From: Candidula unifasciata
Taxonomy: Eukaryota > Mollusca > Gastropoda > Stylommatophora > Geomitridae
Reading direction: 5' to 3'
DNA length: 64,000 nucleotides
NCBI GenBank assembly: GCA_905116865.2
Contig: CAJHNH020001147.1
Coordinates: 611,740 to 675,739 of the forward strand
Part shown: in pieces, positions 53,433-64,000 of the stretch
Numbering within the stretch: the stretch's first letter is position 1
Layout: the number at the start of each line of letters is the position of its first letter
Made by a program: the position numbers and the translations under genes
Notes under the pieces: model-generated
The model's input: the letters and a program-made list of their open reading frames with translations, nothing else
The model's database searches: none
What the model was told of the DNA's origin: nothing

Positions 53433-53808
53433 AACGAACGAACGAACGAACGAACGAACGAACTTTATTTTCAAAGGGTCACAAATTGGGCGCGCAGGCC
53501 TGTCTTACATTCGGCCCTTCCAGTCAACCATCTTTCGCACAGCAGTTGTGTTTTACTAATAAAGCATGTTATGATCATATGATGTTATGCATATTATGAA
53601 TATTATAAAAGAACACAAAAGCATGAGTTGTAAAGTGCATGCAAAAACCCGCGCGTGCATACATACACCCGCATACACACGCTCACCCACTCACTTACAC
53701 ACACAAACATGCATGCATACATTACATACATACATACACAGATACATATAAACAAACATACATACACACATACACACAGGCATACGTACACACAAACATA
53801 CATACATA
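53433..53808 (-). mobile_element. Retroposon inserted in the 77-bp array
   Basis: About 376 bp of foreign DNA interrupts a repeat unit. On the - strand it ends TTTGAAAATAAAGTTCG with AATAAA followed by a (TTCG)n tail, the pattern of a SINE or short LINE 3' end. Its other end is a CATA-rich tract. The array resumes at GAGAGTCTAGGGG, the sequence where it stopped, so a very short duplication (GAGA) is possible. Confidence 0.6.
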
Positions 53809-54110
53809 GAGAGTCTAGGGGAGATGTCAAGTCAAACAATTGATACAGATAAAACAACAAGCAATGGTTGAATGTTTGATAGAAGGAGAGTCAGGGGGAG
53901 ATGTCAAGTCAAACAATTGATACAGATAAAGCAACAAGCAATGGTTGAATGTTTGATAGAAGGAGAGTCAGGGGGAGATGTCAAGTCAAACAACTGATAC
54001 AGATAAAGCAACAAGCAATGGTTGAATGTTTAATAGAAGGAGAGTCTAGGGGGAGATGTCAAGTCAAACAATTGATACAGGTAAAGCAACAAGCAATGGT
54101 TGAAATAATT
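53809..54110 (+). repeat. 77-bp minisatellite, right part
   Basis: About four more units of the same 77-bp repeat. Confidence 0.95.
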
Positions 54111-54256
54111 AAAATGACCTGCATTTAAACAAAAGCAAAACGCCAATAGGAGCAGTATTGGGTGAGTGCCAGTGTGCAGACACAAAGACTACAAGGGCGA
54201 CATTAGGCCAGTTCTGACACATTTATGTGTGTGCCTCAATGTGCCAAAGTAAATAA

Positions 54257-54415
<159 letters not shown>

Positions 54416-54529
54416 TAATAAAAATAATGGACTGAAAGGCAAATACTTGTAGTTTTGATCTTGAAATGATACATATGTTTCCTCTCCCTTATCTTCTCCC
54501 ATCTTCTGCTTGTCATTGACACAGTTATC

Positions 54530-55265
54530 ATCATCATCATCAGGTGCCTTGCGTGGGCGATCATGCCTCTCCATAATCCGCGATCTCCTGCAGCATGTAT
54601 CAGTTCGTGTGCCGACACACCTCCATGCCATGCAACAAGACTGTCAAGCATCTTCTCTCATTGTCTTCCTCTATCTCTGCTTCCACAGATCTTTCCAGTG
54701 GTCACAACATGTTCTATTTTCCCTCTTCTCATAACATGGCCGAAAAATGATGACTGTCTCCTTCTGATGTCAGTGATAAGTTGTCTTCGGGATCCCGCCT
54801 CTTTTAAAACCTCTTGGTTGCTCTTTTTGGCTGTCCAAGGTATTCTAAGCATTCTTCTGTAAAACCACATCTCTGAGGCCTCCAAAAATTGTTTGGCCTG
54901 TCTACCGATTGTCCAGGATTCACGTCCATATGTTAAAACTGGATGTATGTAGCAAGCAAGAATTCTTTTTCTAACTCTCAATGGCAAGGATATATTGCAC
55001 AAGATGATTTTTATTTTATAAAATGCAGTTTTTGCCTGTCCAATTCTGTTTCTTATTTTAGTTATGCATCTTCCATCTGATGTTATCCATGTGCCCAGAT
55101 ACTTAAATTTCTATACTTGTCTTAAAATAACACCATTGACTTTTATTACAAATTTAGGAATAATTTGTTTCTTTGATACCAGACACAGTTATATCTGCAC
55201 GAAAAATCCGGATTTTTTGGGAGAATTTCTTTACCAGTTTCCTAGAGCATCCAGCATTTTTCGCT
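54530..55265 (-). pseudogene. RTE-like LINE ORF2 C-terminal relic with CAT-type 3' tail
   Basis: Best-preserved LINE relic of its family here. From right to left on the - strand: FVIKVNGVILRQV, KYLGTWITSDGRCITKIRNR, IGQAKTAFYKIK, then an open stretch (54658-55002) with LACYIHPVLTYGRESWTI, LEASEMWFYRRMLRIPWT, FFGHVMRRGKIEHVVTTGK and RDRGRQ, then after a frameshift LDSLVAWHGGVSAHELIHAA and DRGLWRGMIAHARHL. This is the thumb and C-terminal region of RTE-like ORF2; the catalytic RT core and endonuclease are absent. It ends in (ATG)n at about 54528-54541. Confidence 0.8.
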
Positions 55266-55424
55266 AGATGTTTCTCTTTATAGGCGAAAAAGCCAGTCTA
55301 CAAATAACAAAAATATGATAGACTTTCCAAATCCCATCATCGTCATCATCATCATGAGGTACCCTCTCAGCTGCAACCAGCCTCCAAAGACATCAATCCT
55401 ACATTTTCACGCTCTGCAGCAACA

Positions 55425-56410
55425 CATACACGTCGATGTCTGGTGATAGTGACAACACATACACGTCGATGTCTGGTGATAGTGACAACACATACACGTC
55501 GATGTCTGGTGATAGTGACAACACATACACATCGATGTCTGGTGATAGTGACAACACATACACATCGATGTCTTGTGATAGTGTCAACACATACACGTCG
55601 ATGTCTGGTGATAGTGACAACACATACACGTCGATGTCTGGTGGTAGTGTCAACACATACACGTCGATGTCTGGTGATAGTGTCAACACATATACGTCGA
55701 TGTCTGATGATAGTGTCAACACATACACGTCGATGTCTGGTGGTAGTGTCAACACATACACGTCGATGTCTGGTGATAGTGTCAACACATACACGTCGAT
55801 GTCTGGTGATAGTGACAACACATACACATCGATGTCTGGTGATAGTGACAACACATACACATCGATGTCTTGTGATAGTGTCAACACATACACGTCGATG
55901 TCTGGTGATAGTGACAACACATACACGTCGATGTCTGGTGGTAGTGTCAACACATACACATCGATGTCTGGTGGTAGTGTCAACACATACACGTCGATGT
56001 CTGGTGATAGTGTCAACACATACACGTCGATGTCTGGTGATAGTGTCAACACATACACGTCGATGTCTGGTGATAGTGACAACACATACACGTCGATGTC
56101 TGGTGGTAGTGTCAACACATACACGTCGATGTCTGGTGATAGTGACAACACATACACGTCGATGTCTGGTGATAGTGACAACACATACACGTCGATGTCT
56201 GGTGGTAGTGTCAACACATACACGTCGATGTCTGGTGATAGTGTCAACACATACACGTCGATGTCTGGTGATAGTGTCAACACATACACGTCGATGTCTG
56301 GTGATAGTGTCAACACATACACGTCGATGTCTGGTGATAGTGTCAACACATATACGTCGATGTCTGATGATAGTGTCAACACATACACGTCGATGTCTGG
56401 TGGTAGTGTC
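55425..56410 (+). repeat. 33-bp minisatellite, about 30 copies
   Basis: Unit contains GTCTGGTGATAGTGACAACA and CATACACGTCGAT. A period of 33 with no stop in several frames creates long frames on both strands. Confidence 0.97.
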
Positions 56411-57415
56411 AGCACGTTTAACCAGTCGATGAACACGTTTAACCAGTCGATGTCTTGTGATAGTGTCAACACGTTTAACCAGTTGATGTCTTGTCATAGT
56501 GTAGACACGTTTAACATGTCGATATCTTGGGATAGTGTAGACACGTTTAACCTGTCGATGTCTTGTGATAGTGTAGACACGTTTAACCAGTTGATGTCTT
56601 GTGATAGTGTAGACACGTTTAACCAGTTGATATCTTGTGATAGTGTAGACACGTTTAACCAGTTGATGTCTTGTGATAGTGTAGACACGTTTAACCAGTC
56701 GACGTCTTGTGATAGTGTAGACACGTTTAACCAGTCGACGTCTTGTGATAGTGTAGACACGTTTAACCAGTCGACGTCTTGTGATAGTGTAGACACGTTT
56801 AACCAGTCGATGTCTTGTGATAGTGTCAACACGTTTAACCAGTCGATGTCTTGTGATAGTCTAGACACGTTTAACCAGTCGATGTCTTGTGATAGTGTCG
56901 ACACGTTTAACCAGTCGATGTCTTGTGATAGTGTCAACACGTTTAACCAGTCGACGTCTTGTGATAGTGTCAACACGTTTAACCAGTCGACGTCTTGTGA
57001 TAGTGTCAACACGTTTAACCAGTCGATGTCTTGTGATAGTGTCAACACGTTTAACCAGTCGACGTCTTGTGATAGTGTCAACACGTTTAACCAGTCGACG
57101 TCTTGTGATAGTGTCAACACGTTTAACCAGTCGATGTCTTGTGATAGTGTCAACACGTTTAACCAGTCGACGTCTTGTGATAGTGTAGACACGTTTAACC
57201 AGTCGACGTCTTGTGATAGTGTAGACACGTTTAACCAGTCGATGTCTTGTGATAGTGTCAACACGTTTAACCAGTCGATGTCTTGTGATAGTGTCAACAC
57301 GTTTAACCAGTCGATGTCTTGTGATAGTGTCAACACGTTTAACCAGTCGATGTCTTGTGATAGTGTCAACACGTTTAACCAGTTGATATCTTGTGAAAGT
57401 GTCAACACGTCTGAC
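56405..57415 (+). repeat. 36-bp minisatellite, about 28 copies
   Basis: Unit contains GTCTTGTGATAGTGTCAACA and CGTTTAACCAGTCGAT. Shares its first 20 bp with the 33-bp unit and differs by CGTTTAACCAG in place of CATACACG. The junction is at about 56405. Confidence 0.97.
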
Positions 57416-57674
57416 GTCTGCTTCTTGCACGTTTTTCCTCTTCTCAATTGGAAACTTTATTGCCACCCCGTCCCTTTTCCTCCCAAAAACATCGTACAAC
57501 TAGCAGTTACGTCTTTTATGTTTCAATTTCTGCCTCATTATTTTAATCCCCACAGTAATTACTAGAATACAGATTCAAATCCCTGACAATAATTACTGGG
57601 ATCCAGATTCCAATCCCCTGCAGTAATGACTAAGATTTAGATGTTAACCCCCGACAATAATTACGGGGATTCAG

Positions 57675-58420
57675 ATTAGCACTCTATGTGGTCTAGCACT
57701 CTATGTGGTCTAGGACTCTATGTGGTCTAGCATTCTATGTAGTCTAGCACTCTATGTGGTCTAGCACTCTATGTGGTCTAGCACTCTATGTGGTCTAGCA
57801 CTCTATGTGGTCTAGCACTCTATGTGGTCTAGCACTCTATGTGGTCTAGCACTCTATGTGGTCTAGCACTCTATGTGGTCTAGCACTCTATGTGGTCTAG
57901 CACTCTATGTGGTCTAGCACTCTATGTGGTCTAGCACTCTATGTGGTCTAGGACTCTATGTGGTCTAGCACTCTATGTGGTCTAGGACTCTATGTGGTCT
58001 AGCACTCTATGTGGTCTAGCACTATGTAGTCTAGCACTCTATGTGGTCTAGCACTCTATGTCGTCTAGGACTCTATGTGGTCTAGCACTCTATGTGGTCT
58101 AGAACTCTATGTCGTCTAGCACTCTATGTGGTCTAGCACTCTATGTGGTCAAGCACTCTATGTGGTCTAGCACTATGTGGTCTAGCACTTTATGTGGTCT
58201 AGCACTCTATGTGGTCAAGGACTCTATGTGGTCTAGCACTCTATGTGGTCTATCACTCTATGTGGTCTAGCACTATGTGGTCTAGCACTTTATGTGGTCT
58301 AGCACTCTATGTGGTCAATGACTCTATGTGGTCTAGCACTCTATGTGGTCTAGAACTCTATGTGGTCTAGCACTCTATGTGGTCTAGCACTCTATGTGGT
58401 CTAGCACTCTATGTGGTCAT
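57675..58420 (+). repeat. 17-bp minisatellite, about 43 copies
   Basis: Unit CTCTATGTGGTCTAGCA with few variants. Confidence 0.97.
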
Positions 58421-58514
58421 CCTAGAGTCCATAGCAAGGGCCTTGACAGCATAGAAGTTATCAACGCTGCCCTCAACGTTGGGGCGTATCTGACTGAAAT
58501 CGAGGGACCGACAG

Positions 58515-58975
58515 TGTGCCTCCAGTAAGCTAGATCTCTAAAACAGATATAGACACAACAATCTATCCCTCTAAAACAGATATAGACACAACACTCTATC
58601 CCTCTAAAACAGATATAGACACAACACTCTATCCCTCTAAAACAGATATAGACACAACACTCTATCCCTCTAAAACCGATATAGACACAACACTCTATCC
58701 CTCTAAAACAGATATAGACACAACACTCTATCCCTCTAAAACCGATACAGACACAACACTCTATCCCGCTAAAACCGATACAGACACAACACTCTATCCC
58801 TCTAAAACCGATACAGACACAACACTCTATCCCTCTAAAACCGATACAGACACAACACTCTATCCCTCTAAAACCGATATAGACACAACACTCTATCCCT
58901 CTAAAACCGATATAGACACTACACTCTATCCCTCTAAAACAGATATAGACACAACACTCTATCCATAAAAACCAC
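58515..58975 (+). repeat. 33-bp minisatellite, about 13 copies
   Basis: Unit contains CCCTCTAAAACAGATATAGA and CACAACACTCTAT. Confidence 0.97.
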
Positions 58976-59734
58976 TACAGTTCTGGAATAAACGAACCAG
59001 ATGTTTGCACCGGAGTTGATAGCCGAAAGGGCAGAGAACAAGGTGGCAAGGATAACAGATGTGATTTTAAACACATCACTCATCCAAATACCAGTTCTGG
59101 AAGACAACTACTTGTTAAGCAGCTCACTGTCTACCTTCAAAGGTTATGAACAGTATTATCTACTAAGTTTTTCAGTGAGACTGTTTATGGTAACAGTTCA
59201 TCGTCTTCTACCTTGCTTGTAAAGAACGAGTGGAGAAAAATGAACCATGCAAAGCTTCTAAATGACAAAGCACCCTTTGCCCAGACAAATCAATTTACTA
59301 AGGTCTTGTGTGTGCTATTTGCTTGAATGATCGATTCATTGATTGACTTATCGACTGGCTGTTAGACTGTTTAAGATCAGTGCCGTATAAATTAATTCGC
59401 TTTTTTGTATGCAATTAGAAAATAAAATTTAAAATGCCCTTTTCACACGTGAGGTGCGAATAGGAAAATAGAAAGAGAGGTAGAAACTAAAGGAACCTTT
59501 CTCACGCTCCTGGGGCATCAGACATACAACGGTAGACTCATATTTTATTATGAATGGTCGGTACTCTTCTGCGATGTGGCCAACAGTTGGCCTGTCGCCT
59601 TAAAGCCTCCTGACGCCTGGTACCAGTACAAGGCTTTGCCAGTCTGCTAGCCCGGGTCAGTATGAAGAGAAACAATTCTGCCATGAGGTGGACTTAAATC
59701 CCAAACTTTCGGGCCCCTAGGCGAGCATCTAGCC
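58976..59734. other. Intergenic; possible SINE fragment at its right end
   Basis: The 73-aa frame at 59001 is unrecognised. At 59690-59733 (- strand) GGGCTAGATGCTCGCCTAGG and GGGATTTAAGTCC look tRNA-like. Confidence 0.35.
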
Positions 59735-61542
59735 CAGGGGTGGGAATTCTTTTGGGGTCGGCGGCCCAAATTTAGAATTATCAAAATAGTCGAGGTCCAT
59801 ATAGAAAATAATCCGTAACAAACCTAACACACAGACATCCTTGAAACTGTCTGAGTTTGTCCGCAAGACAGGTGTCACAAGCAGGATCACAGATTTGACG
59901 ACGTCAGTTTCTGGTTATCAATGTTTAGGTTATCACTGTTTAGGTTATCACTGTTTAGGTTATCACTGTTTAGGTTATCACTATTTAGGTTGTCACAGTT
60001 TAGGTTATCACTATTTAGGTTATCACTGTTTAGTTTATCACTATTTAGGTTATCACAGTTTAGGTTATCACTGTTTAGGTTATCACTATTTAGGTTATCA
60101 CAGTTTAGGTTATCACTATTTAGGTTATCGATATTTAGGTTATCACTGTTTAGGTTATCACAGTTTAGGTTATCGATATTTAGGTTATCACTATTTAGGT
60201 TATCACAGTTTAGGTTATCACTATTTAGGTTATCACTGTTTAGGTTATCACTATTTAGGTTATCACAGTTTAGGTTATCACTGTTTAGGTTATCACTATT
60301 TAGGTTATCACAGTTTAGGTTATCACTGTTTAGGTTATCACTATTTAGGTTATCACAGTTTAGGTTATCACTATTTAGGTTATCGATATTTAGGTTATCA
60401 CTGTTTAGGTTATCACAGTTTAGGTTATCACTATTTAGGTTATCACAGTTTAGGTTATCACTATTTAGGTTATCGATATTTAGGTTACACTGTTTAGGTT
60501 ATCACAGTTTAGGTTATCACTATTTAGGTTATCACTGTTTAGGTTATCGATATTTAGGTTATCACAGTTTAGGTTATCACTATTTAGGTTATCACTGTTT
60601 AGGTTATCACTGTTTAGGTTATCACTATTTAGGTTATCACTATTTAGGTTATCGATATTTAGGTTACACTGTTTAGGTTATCACAGTTTAGGTTATCACT
60701 ATTTAGGTTATCACTGTTTAGGTTATCGATATTTAGGTTATCACTATTTAGGTTATCACTGTTTAGGTTATCACTATTTAGGTTATCACAGTTTAGGTTA
60801 TCACTATTTAGGTTATCACTGTTTAGGTTATCGATATTTAGGTTATCACTATTTAGGTTATCACTGTTTAGGTTATCGATATTTAGGTTATCACTGTTTA
60901 GGTTATCACTGCTTAGGTTATCACTGCTTATGTTATCACTGTTTAGATTATCACTGTTTAGGTTATCACTGTTTAGGTTATCACTGTTTAGGTTATCACT
61001 GTTTAGGTTATCACTGTTTAGGTTATCACTGTTTAGGTTATCACTGTTTAGATTATCACTGTTTAGGTTATCACTATTTAGGTTATCACTGTTTAGGTTA
61101 TCACTGTTTAGATTATCACTGTTTAGGTTATCACTATTTAGGTTATCACTGTTTAGGTTATCACTGTTTAGATTATCACTGTTTAGGTTATCACTATTTA
61201 GGTTATCACTGTTTAGGTTATCACTGTTTAGGTTATCACTGTTTAGGTTATCACTGTTTAGATTATCACTGTTTAGGTTATCACTGTTTAGGTTATCACT
61301 GTTTAGGTTATCACTGTTTAGGTTATCAATGCTTAGGTTATCACTGTTTAGGTTATCACATTTTTGGATGTTGTTATCTTGAATTGGTTTTCCTTTCCGC
61401 GTGCGAAGGTAAGTTTTTATGTTGTGCTATTGTGTAAATTTAAGGGCCAGATTCTATGCTAATTTTACGCAAGCCTCGTGGGTCAGTAAAAATTGCTTGA
61501 CGGGCCAGTGTTTGCCCGCGTGCTATAACTTGCCCACCCTTG
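59735..61542. mobile_element. hAT-like MITE whose interior is a minisatellite
   Basis: Left end CAGGGGTGGGAATTC, right end TTGCCCACCCTTG, inverted-repeat partners (CAGGGGTGGG against CAAGGGTGGG) typical of hAT transposons. Subterminal GGGTCGGCGGCCC at left and GACGGGCCAGTG at right also fit hAT ends. No transposase frame. The 8 bp outside each end do not match, so no target-site duplication is seen. Confidence 0.6.
59912..61365 (+). repeat. 15-bp minisatellite, about 96 copies, inside the hAT-like element
   Basis: Unit TTTAGGTTATCACTG with CTA, CAG and CGATA variants. Variant order repeats in blocks in the left two-thirds; the right third (60900-61320) is homogeneous. The LGYH and FRLS frames are artefacts of the 3n period. 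Confidence 0.97.
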
Positions 61543-62019
61543 GTATACCAATTATAACTATAGTTACCTTATTAACTTATATTAGTTAACTCATGCTGTC
61601 ACACTTTAACAAATATCTCGAATACTCTAATATGCATAAACACGAATGTTTGCTTAGGGCTTTAGATTTCCCATGTTCTTATAATTTATAGTCTACAATT
61701 GCACAGGTAAAGCTGTTTTCTTAAAGCGGTATTTAAAAAATAAAAAAAATAAAAACAGATGCGATTGAAAGCAAAAAAATCAACATGCTTACAGTAACTT
61801 AGGTAAATGAATATTTGAGCGACAGCATGAGTTTTGAAACGTAGTATAGTTTACCTATATAAGTCCCGTTCTGTTTTGGTTAGCTCCCGTAGACGTTTTC
61901 TTAAAATCCTAATTTCAACTTATTGTGACAGAAGAGGTTAGAGCAAACAGTGGTAGGGATGGAAACAATCGGTTATGAATTTTTTGGAGATTGAATCGGG
62001 TATGTAAACTTGCCCTGTA
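61543..62019. other. No recognised feature
   Basis: AT-rich spacer. Confidence 0.4.
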
Positions 62020-62490
62020 GGATTGCCGCCAGCACTGAGAGTCTTTACTTTCGTAGTGTCATACCTTCAGGTACTGTTCGTCTGCCACTAGCACAGAAAG
62101 ACTTTAGTCTCACAGTGTCAAACCTTCAGGTCCTGTAGGTCTGAAACTAGCACTGATAGACTTTAGTCTCACAGTGTCAAACCTTCAGGTCCTGTAGGTC
62201 AGCCGCTAGCACTGATAGACTTTAGTCTCATGGTGTCAAACCTTCATGTACTGTCAGACTGCCGCCAACAATGATAGACTTTGGTCTCATAGTGTCAAAC
62301 CTTCAGGTCCTGTAGATCTGCCACTAGCACTGATAGACTTTAGTCTCTAGTGTCAAACCTTCAGGTCCTGTAGATCTGCCACTAGCACTGATAGACTTTA
62401 GTGTCAAACCTTCAGGTCCTGTTGGTCTGCCGCTAACACTGATAGACTTTAGTCTCTAGTGTCAAACCTTCAGGTTCTGTTAATCTGCCA
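62020..62490 (+). repeat. About 60-bp minisatellite, 8 copies of uneven length
   Basis: Units contain GTGTCAAACCTTCAGGTCCT and GCACTGATAGACTTTAGTCT, with indels of 2 to 20 bp. Poly-C follows at about 62538-62565. Confidence 0.9.
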
Positions 62491-63329
62491 TCCAGATGAT
62501 TATCTGATTTCGGGGATCAAACATTTTGGATAGACCCCCCACCCCCCCCCCCCCCCCTCCCCGAGGTGACATCCACACACCCACGTACGCTCAATTTACA
62601 AATTTAATTTTTCTCTCTGATGGAACAAATTTCAGTTAGCTTATCGAAGATTTGAACCCAATTTTCCCAAACAGAAGTCTAACATGATAACAGCTCGAGC
62701 CTCTTTTCTGATCATAATGTATGTAATTCTATGAAGCCTGTAAAATCCCTTTCATTGCAGTAGAAAGCAAAACACGGTCTGTGCTAGCACCATGTTTGTT
62801 CAGCCAAGTCCTGGTTCTCTTCCAACTACAGCGTGTGTATACATTGCTGATACCCTGGGGTTTACAATCGATTTGTGCTCCTCCAGATCCAGTATGGGTG
62901 GCTAGGGGATAGGTGAGCGATCGCCCTGTGGAGGATCTTGATCTAAACCACCCACGAGTCTTAGATTATAAGAGGCTATGCTAAAGCTGACACTACAATA
63001 TAGACGAGTTTGATCTGTAGCTCGATAGTTTGACGCACTGACTTGGATGTTGTTTCAACCCTGAACACAGTGGAAAAGGGGGGGGGGGTGATTTTTCTCT
63101 GGCAGACAGGTGGTGGAGGTGGGGGAGGAGAATGGGCGCTTAACAGCGGGTCGCACCTGCCTTTATGTCCCCCAGAAACACAACGACCTGAACCAAGTCT
63201 ACGACCTATATTCCACGCTGGGTGGGAAAAACCATCAAGATAATGAATGGCCAGGGCTTTCTCCCTAGAGACCCACAACCACCATACAACAGGTGTCACT
63301 GCCTGCCGGGTCTCCCACATCCCGTCACA
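62491..63329. other. No recognised gene
   Basis: Includes a G-rich stretch at 63079-63130. The 174-aa frame on the - strand (62976-63500) has low-complexity CVCVC and PPPPP segments and no recognisable domain. Confidence 0.4.
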
Positions 63330-63475
63330 CACACACCACAAGGTAACGCTGCGTGTGGGATCCCCCATATGCACACACATACACACACACAAGGTAACGC
63401 TACCCGTGGGATCCTCACATCCACAAACACACACACACACACAAGGTAACGCTGCCCGTGGGATCCCCCACATCC
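63330..63475 (+). repeat. About 60-bp repeat with CA runs, 3 copies
   Basis: CACAAGGTAACGCTGC, GTGGGATCCCCCA and ACACACACAC recur three times. Confidence 0.85.
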
Positions 63476-63676
63476 CCATAACTGCACAAAACCGATCCAC
63501 AGATCGCCCGCTCTTCCTCCGGGTGACGTCATGGACCTGATCTCTCTCTCGCTCAACGATTGAGCAGTCATCGCTCTCTCAGCGACACGTCAGTCTATCG
63601 GCGATCACATCTACTAGTGGATCGTTAGTTCATGCTCGAGCAGTAGGTCATCAACGGTGACTGTTTTCTCTTCAGG

Positions 63677-63714
63677 ATTGTCTATGCTTTCAAGGTCTGG
63701 TGTTATCGTCACAG
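63677..63714 (+). other. Possible small exon (weak)
   Basis: TTTTCTCTTCAG precedes and CACAG/GTGAGT follows a stretch holding ATGCTTTCAAGGTCTGG, so acceptor-like and donor-like sites flank about 35 bp. No homology recognised. Confidence 0.15.
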
Positions 63715-63946
63715 GTGAGTTTGTATTGTTTGTGAAAAGTGTACGATCTTCCTTCCTTTGTTTGCATCTTTTTGTCTTTTTTACATTGCTAGGTTCTTGT
63801 TAGATCTAAGCCAGTCTGTCTGTATGCGAGTTTTGATATTTAATTTTCCAACATAATTTTAGTATATGTGTGTTTATCAATTTACCGGCACGACTTTATT
63901 TCTTATATTCTGTATTTTTGACTTCATTCTTCTTTGCAAAGAAAGA

Positions 63947-63949
<3 letters not shown>

Positions 63950-64000
<51 letters not shown>
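63950..64000 (+). repeat. (GACA)n microsatellite at the window end
   Basis: GACA repeats continue out of the window. Confidence 0.95.

Noticed and set aside
55436..57565. 709-codon frame as a host gene
   Set aside because: Repeat periods of 33 and 36 bp keep several frames open on both strands; no promoter, signal peptide or homology is seen. Kept only as a finding.
59841..61382. FRLSL and LGYHY repeat proteins of 150-251 codons
   Set aside because: By-products of the 15-bp minisatellite.

Overview
The window is eukaryotic nuclear DNA, almost certainly from a gastropod mollusc. The diagnostic evidence is two spliced metallothionein (MT) genes with the gastropod layout of 18 cysteines in two nine-cysteine domains, encoded by three exons with phase-1 introns. 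The surrounding DNA is AT-rich, packed with microsatellites, minisatellites and transposon relics, and has no operons or bacterial-type gene packing. A heterobranch snail or sea slug is a reasonable guess, but that is inference.

Only two host genes are well supported, both on the + strand and about 18 kb apart. MT1 is join(10989..11001, 15335..15442, 18104..18180), 65 aa. MT2 is join(29124..29136, 34196..34303, 35587..35660), 64 aa. They are paralogues: exon phases and the exon 2 length are identical, and parts of intron 1 still align. Their promoters share two metal-response-element (MRE) cores and a TATA-like box at the same spacings (36 and 15 bp). MT2 also has four 42-bp tandem repeats upstream, each with an MRE core. 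Their introns are swollen by tandem repeats: 690 bp of (GAA)n just before exon 2 of MT1, a 46-bp array rich in GATA sites in intron 2 of MT1, and a roughly 53-copy 44-bp array that runs into the exon 2 splice acceptor of MT2.

Layout. 0-10.8 kb: LINE scraps, a 2.2-kb (GTAT)n tract and several minisatellites. 10.8-18.3 kb: MT1. 18.6-28.7 kb: copies of a roughly 200-bp repeat with a terminal hairpin, a mariner relic, a non-autonomous Helitron (23581-25896) and SINE-like units. 28.7-35.8 kb: MT2. 36-43.5 kb: a LINE RNase H relic, compound microsatellites, and a 31-bp array split by an ORF1-only LINE-like element with a 12-bp target-site duplication. 45.5-50 kb: a 21-bp array split by a defective R2-superfamily retrotransposon. 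50-64 kb: further minisatellites, an RTE-like LINE relic, a retroposon inside a 77-bp array, and a hAT-like MITE whose interior has become a 15-bp minisatellite.

Most long open frames here arise because repeat units are multiples of 3 bp or lack stops; they are not reported as genes. There is no rRNA, convincing tRNA gene or CRISPR array.
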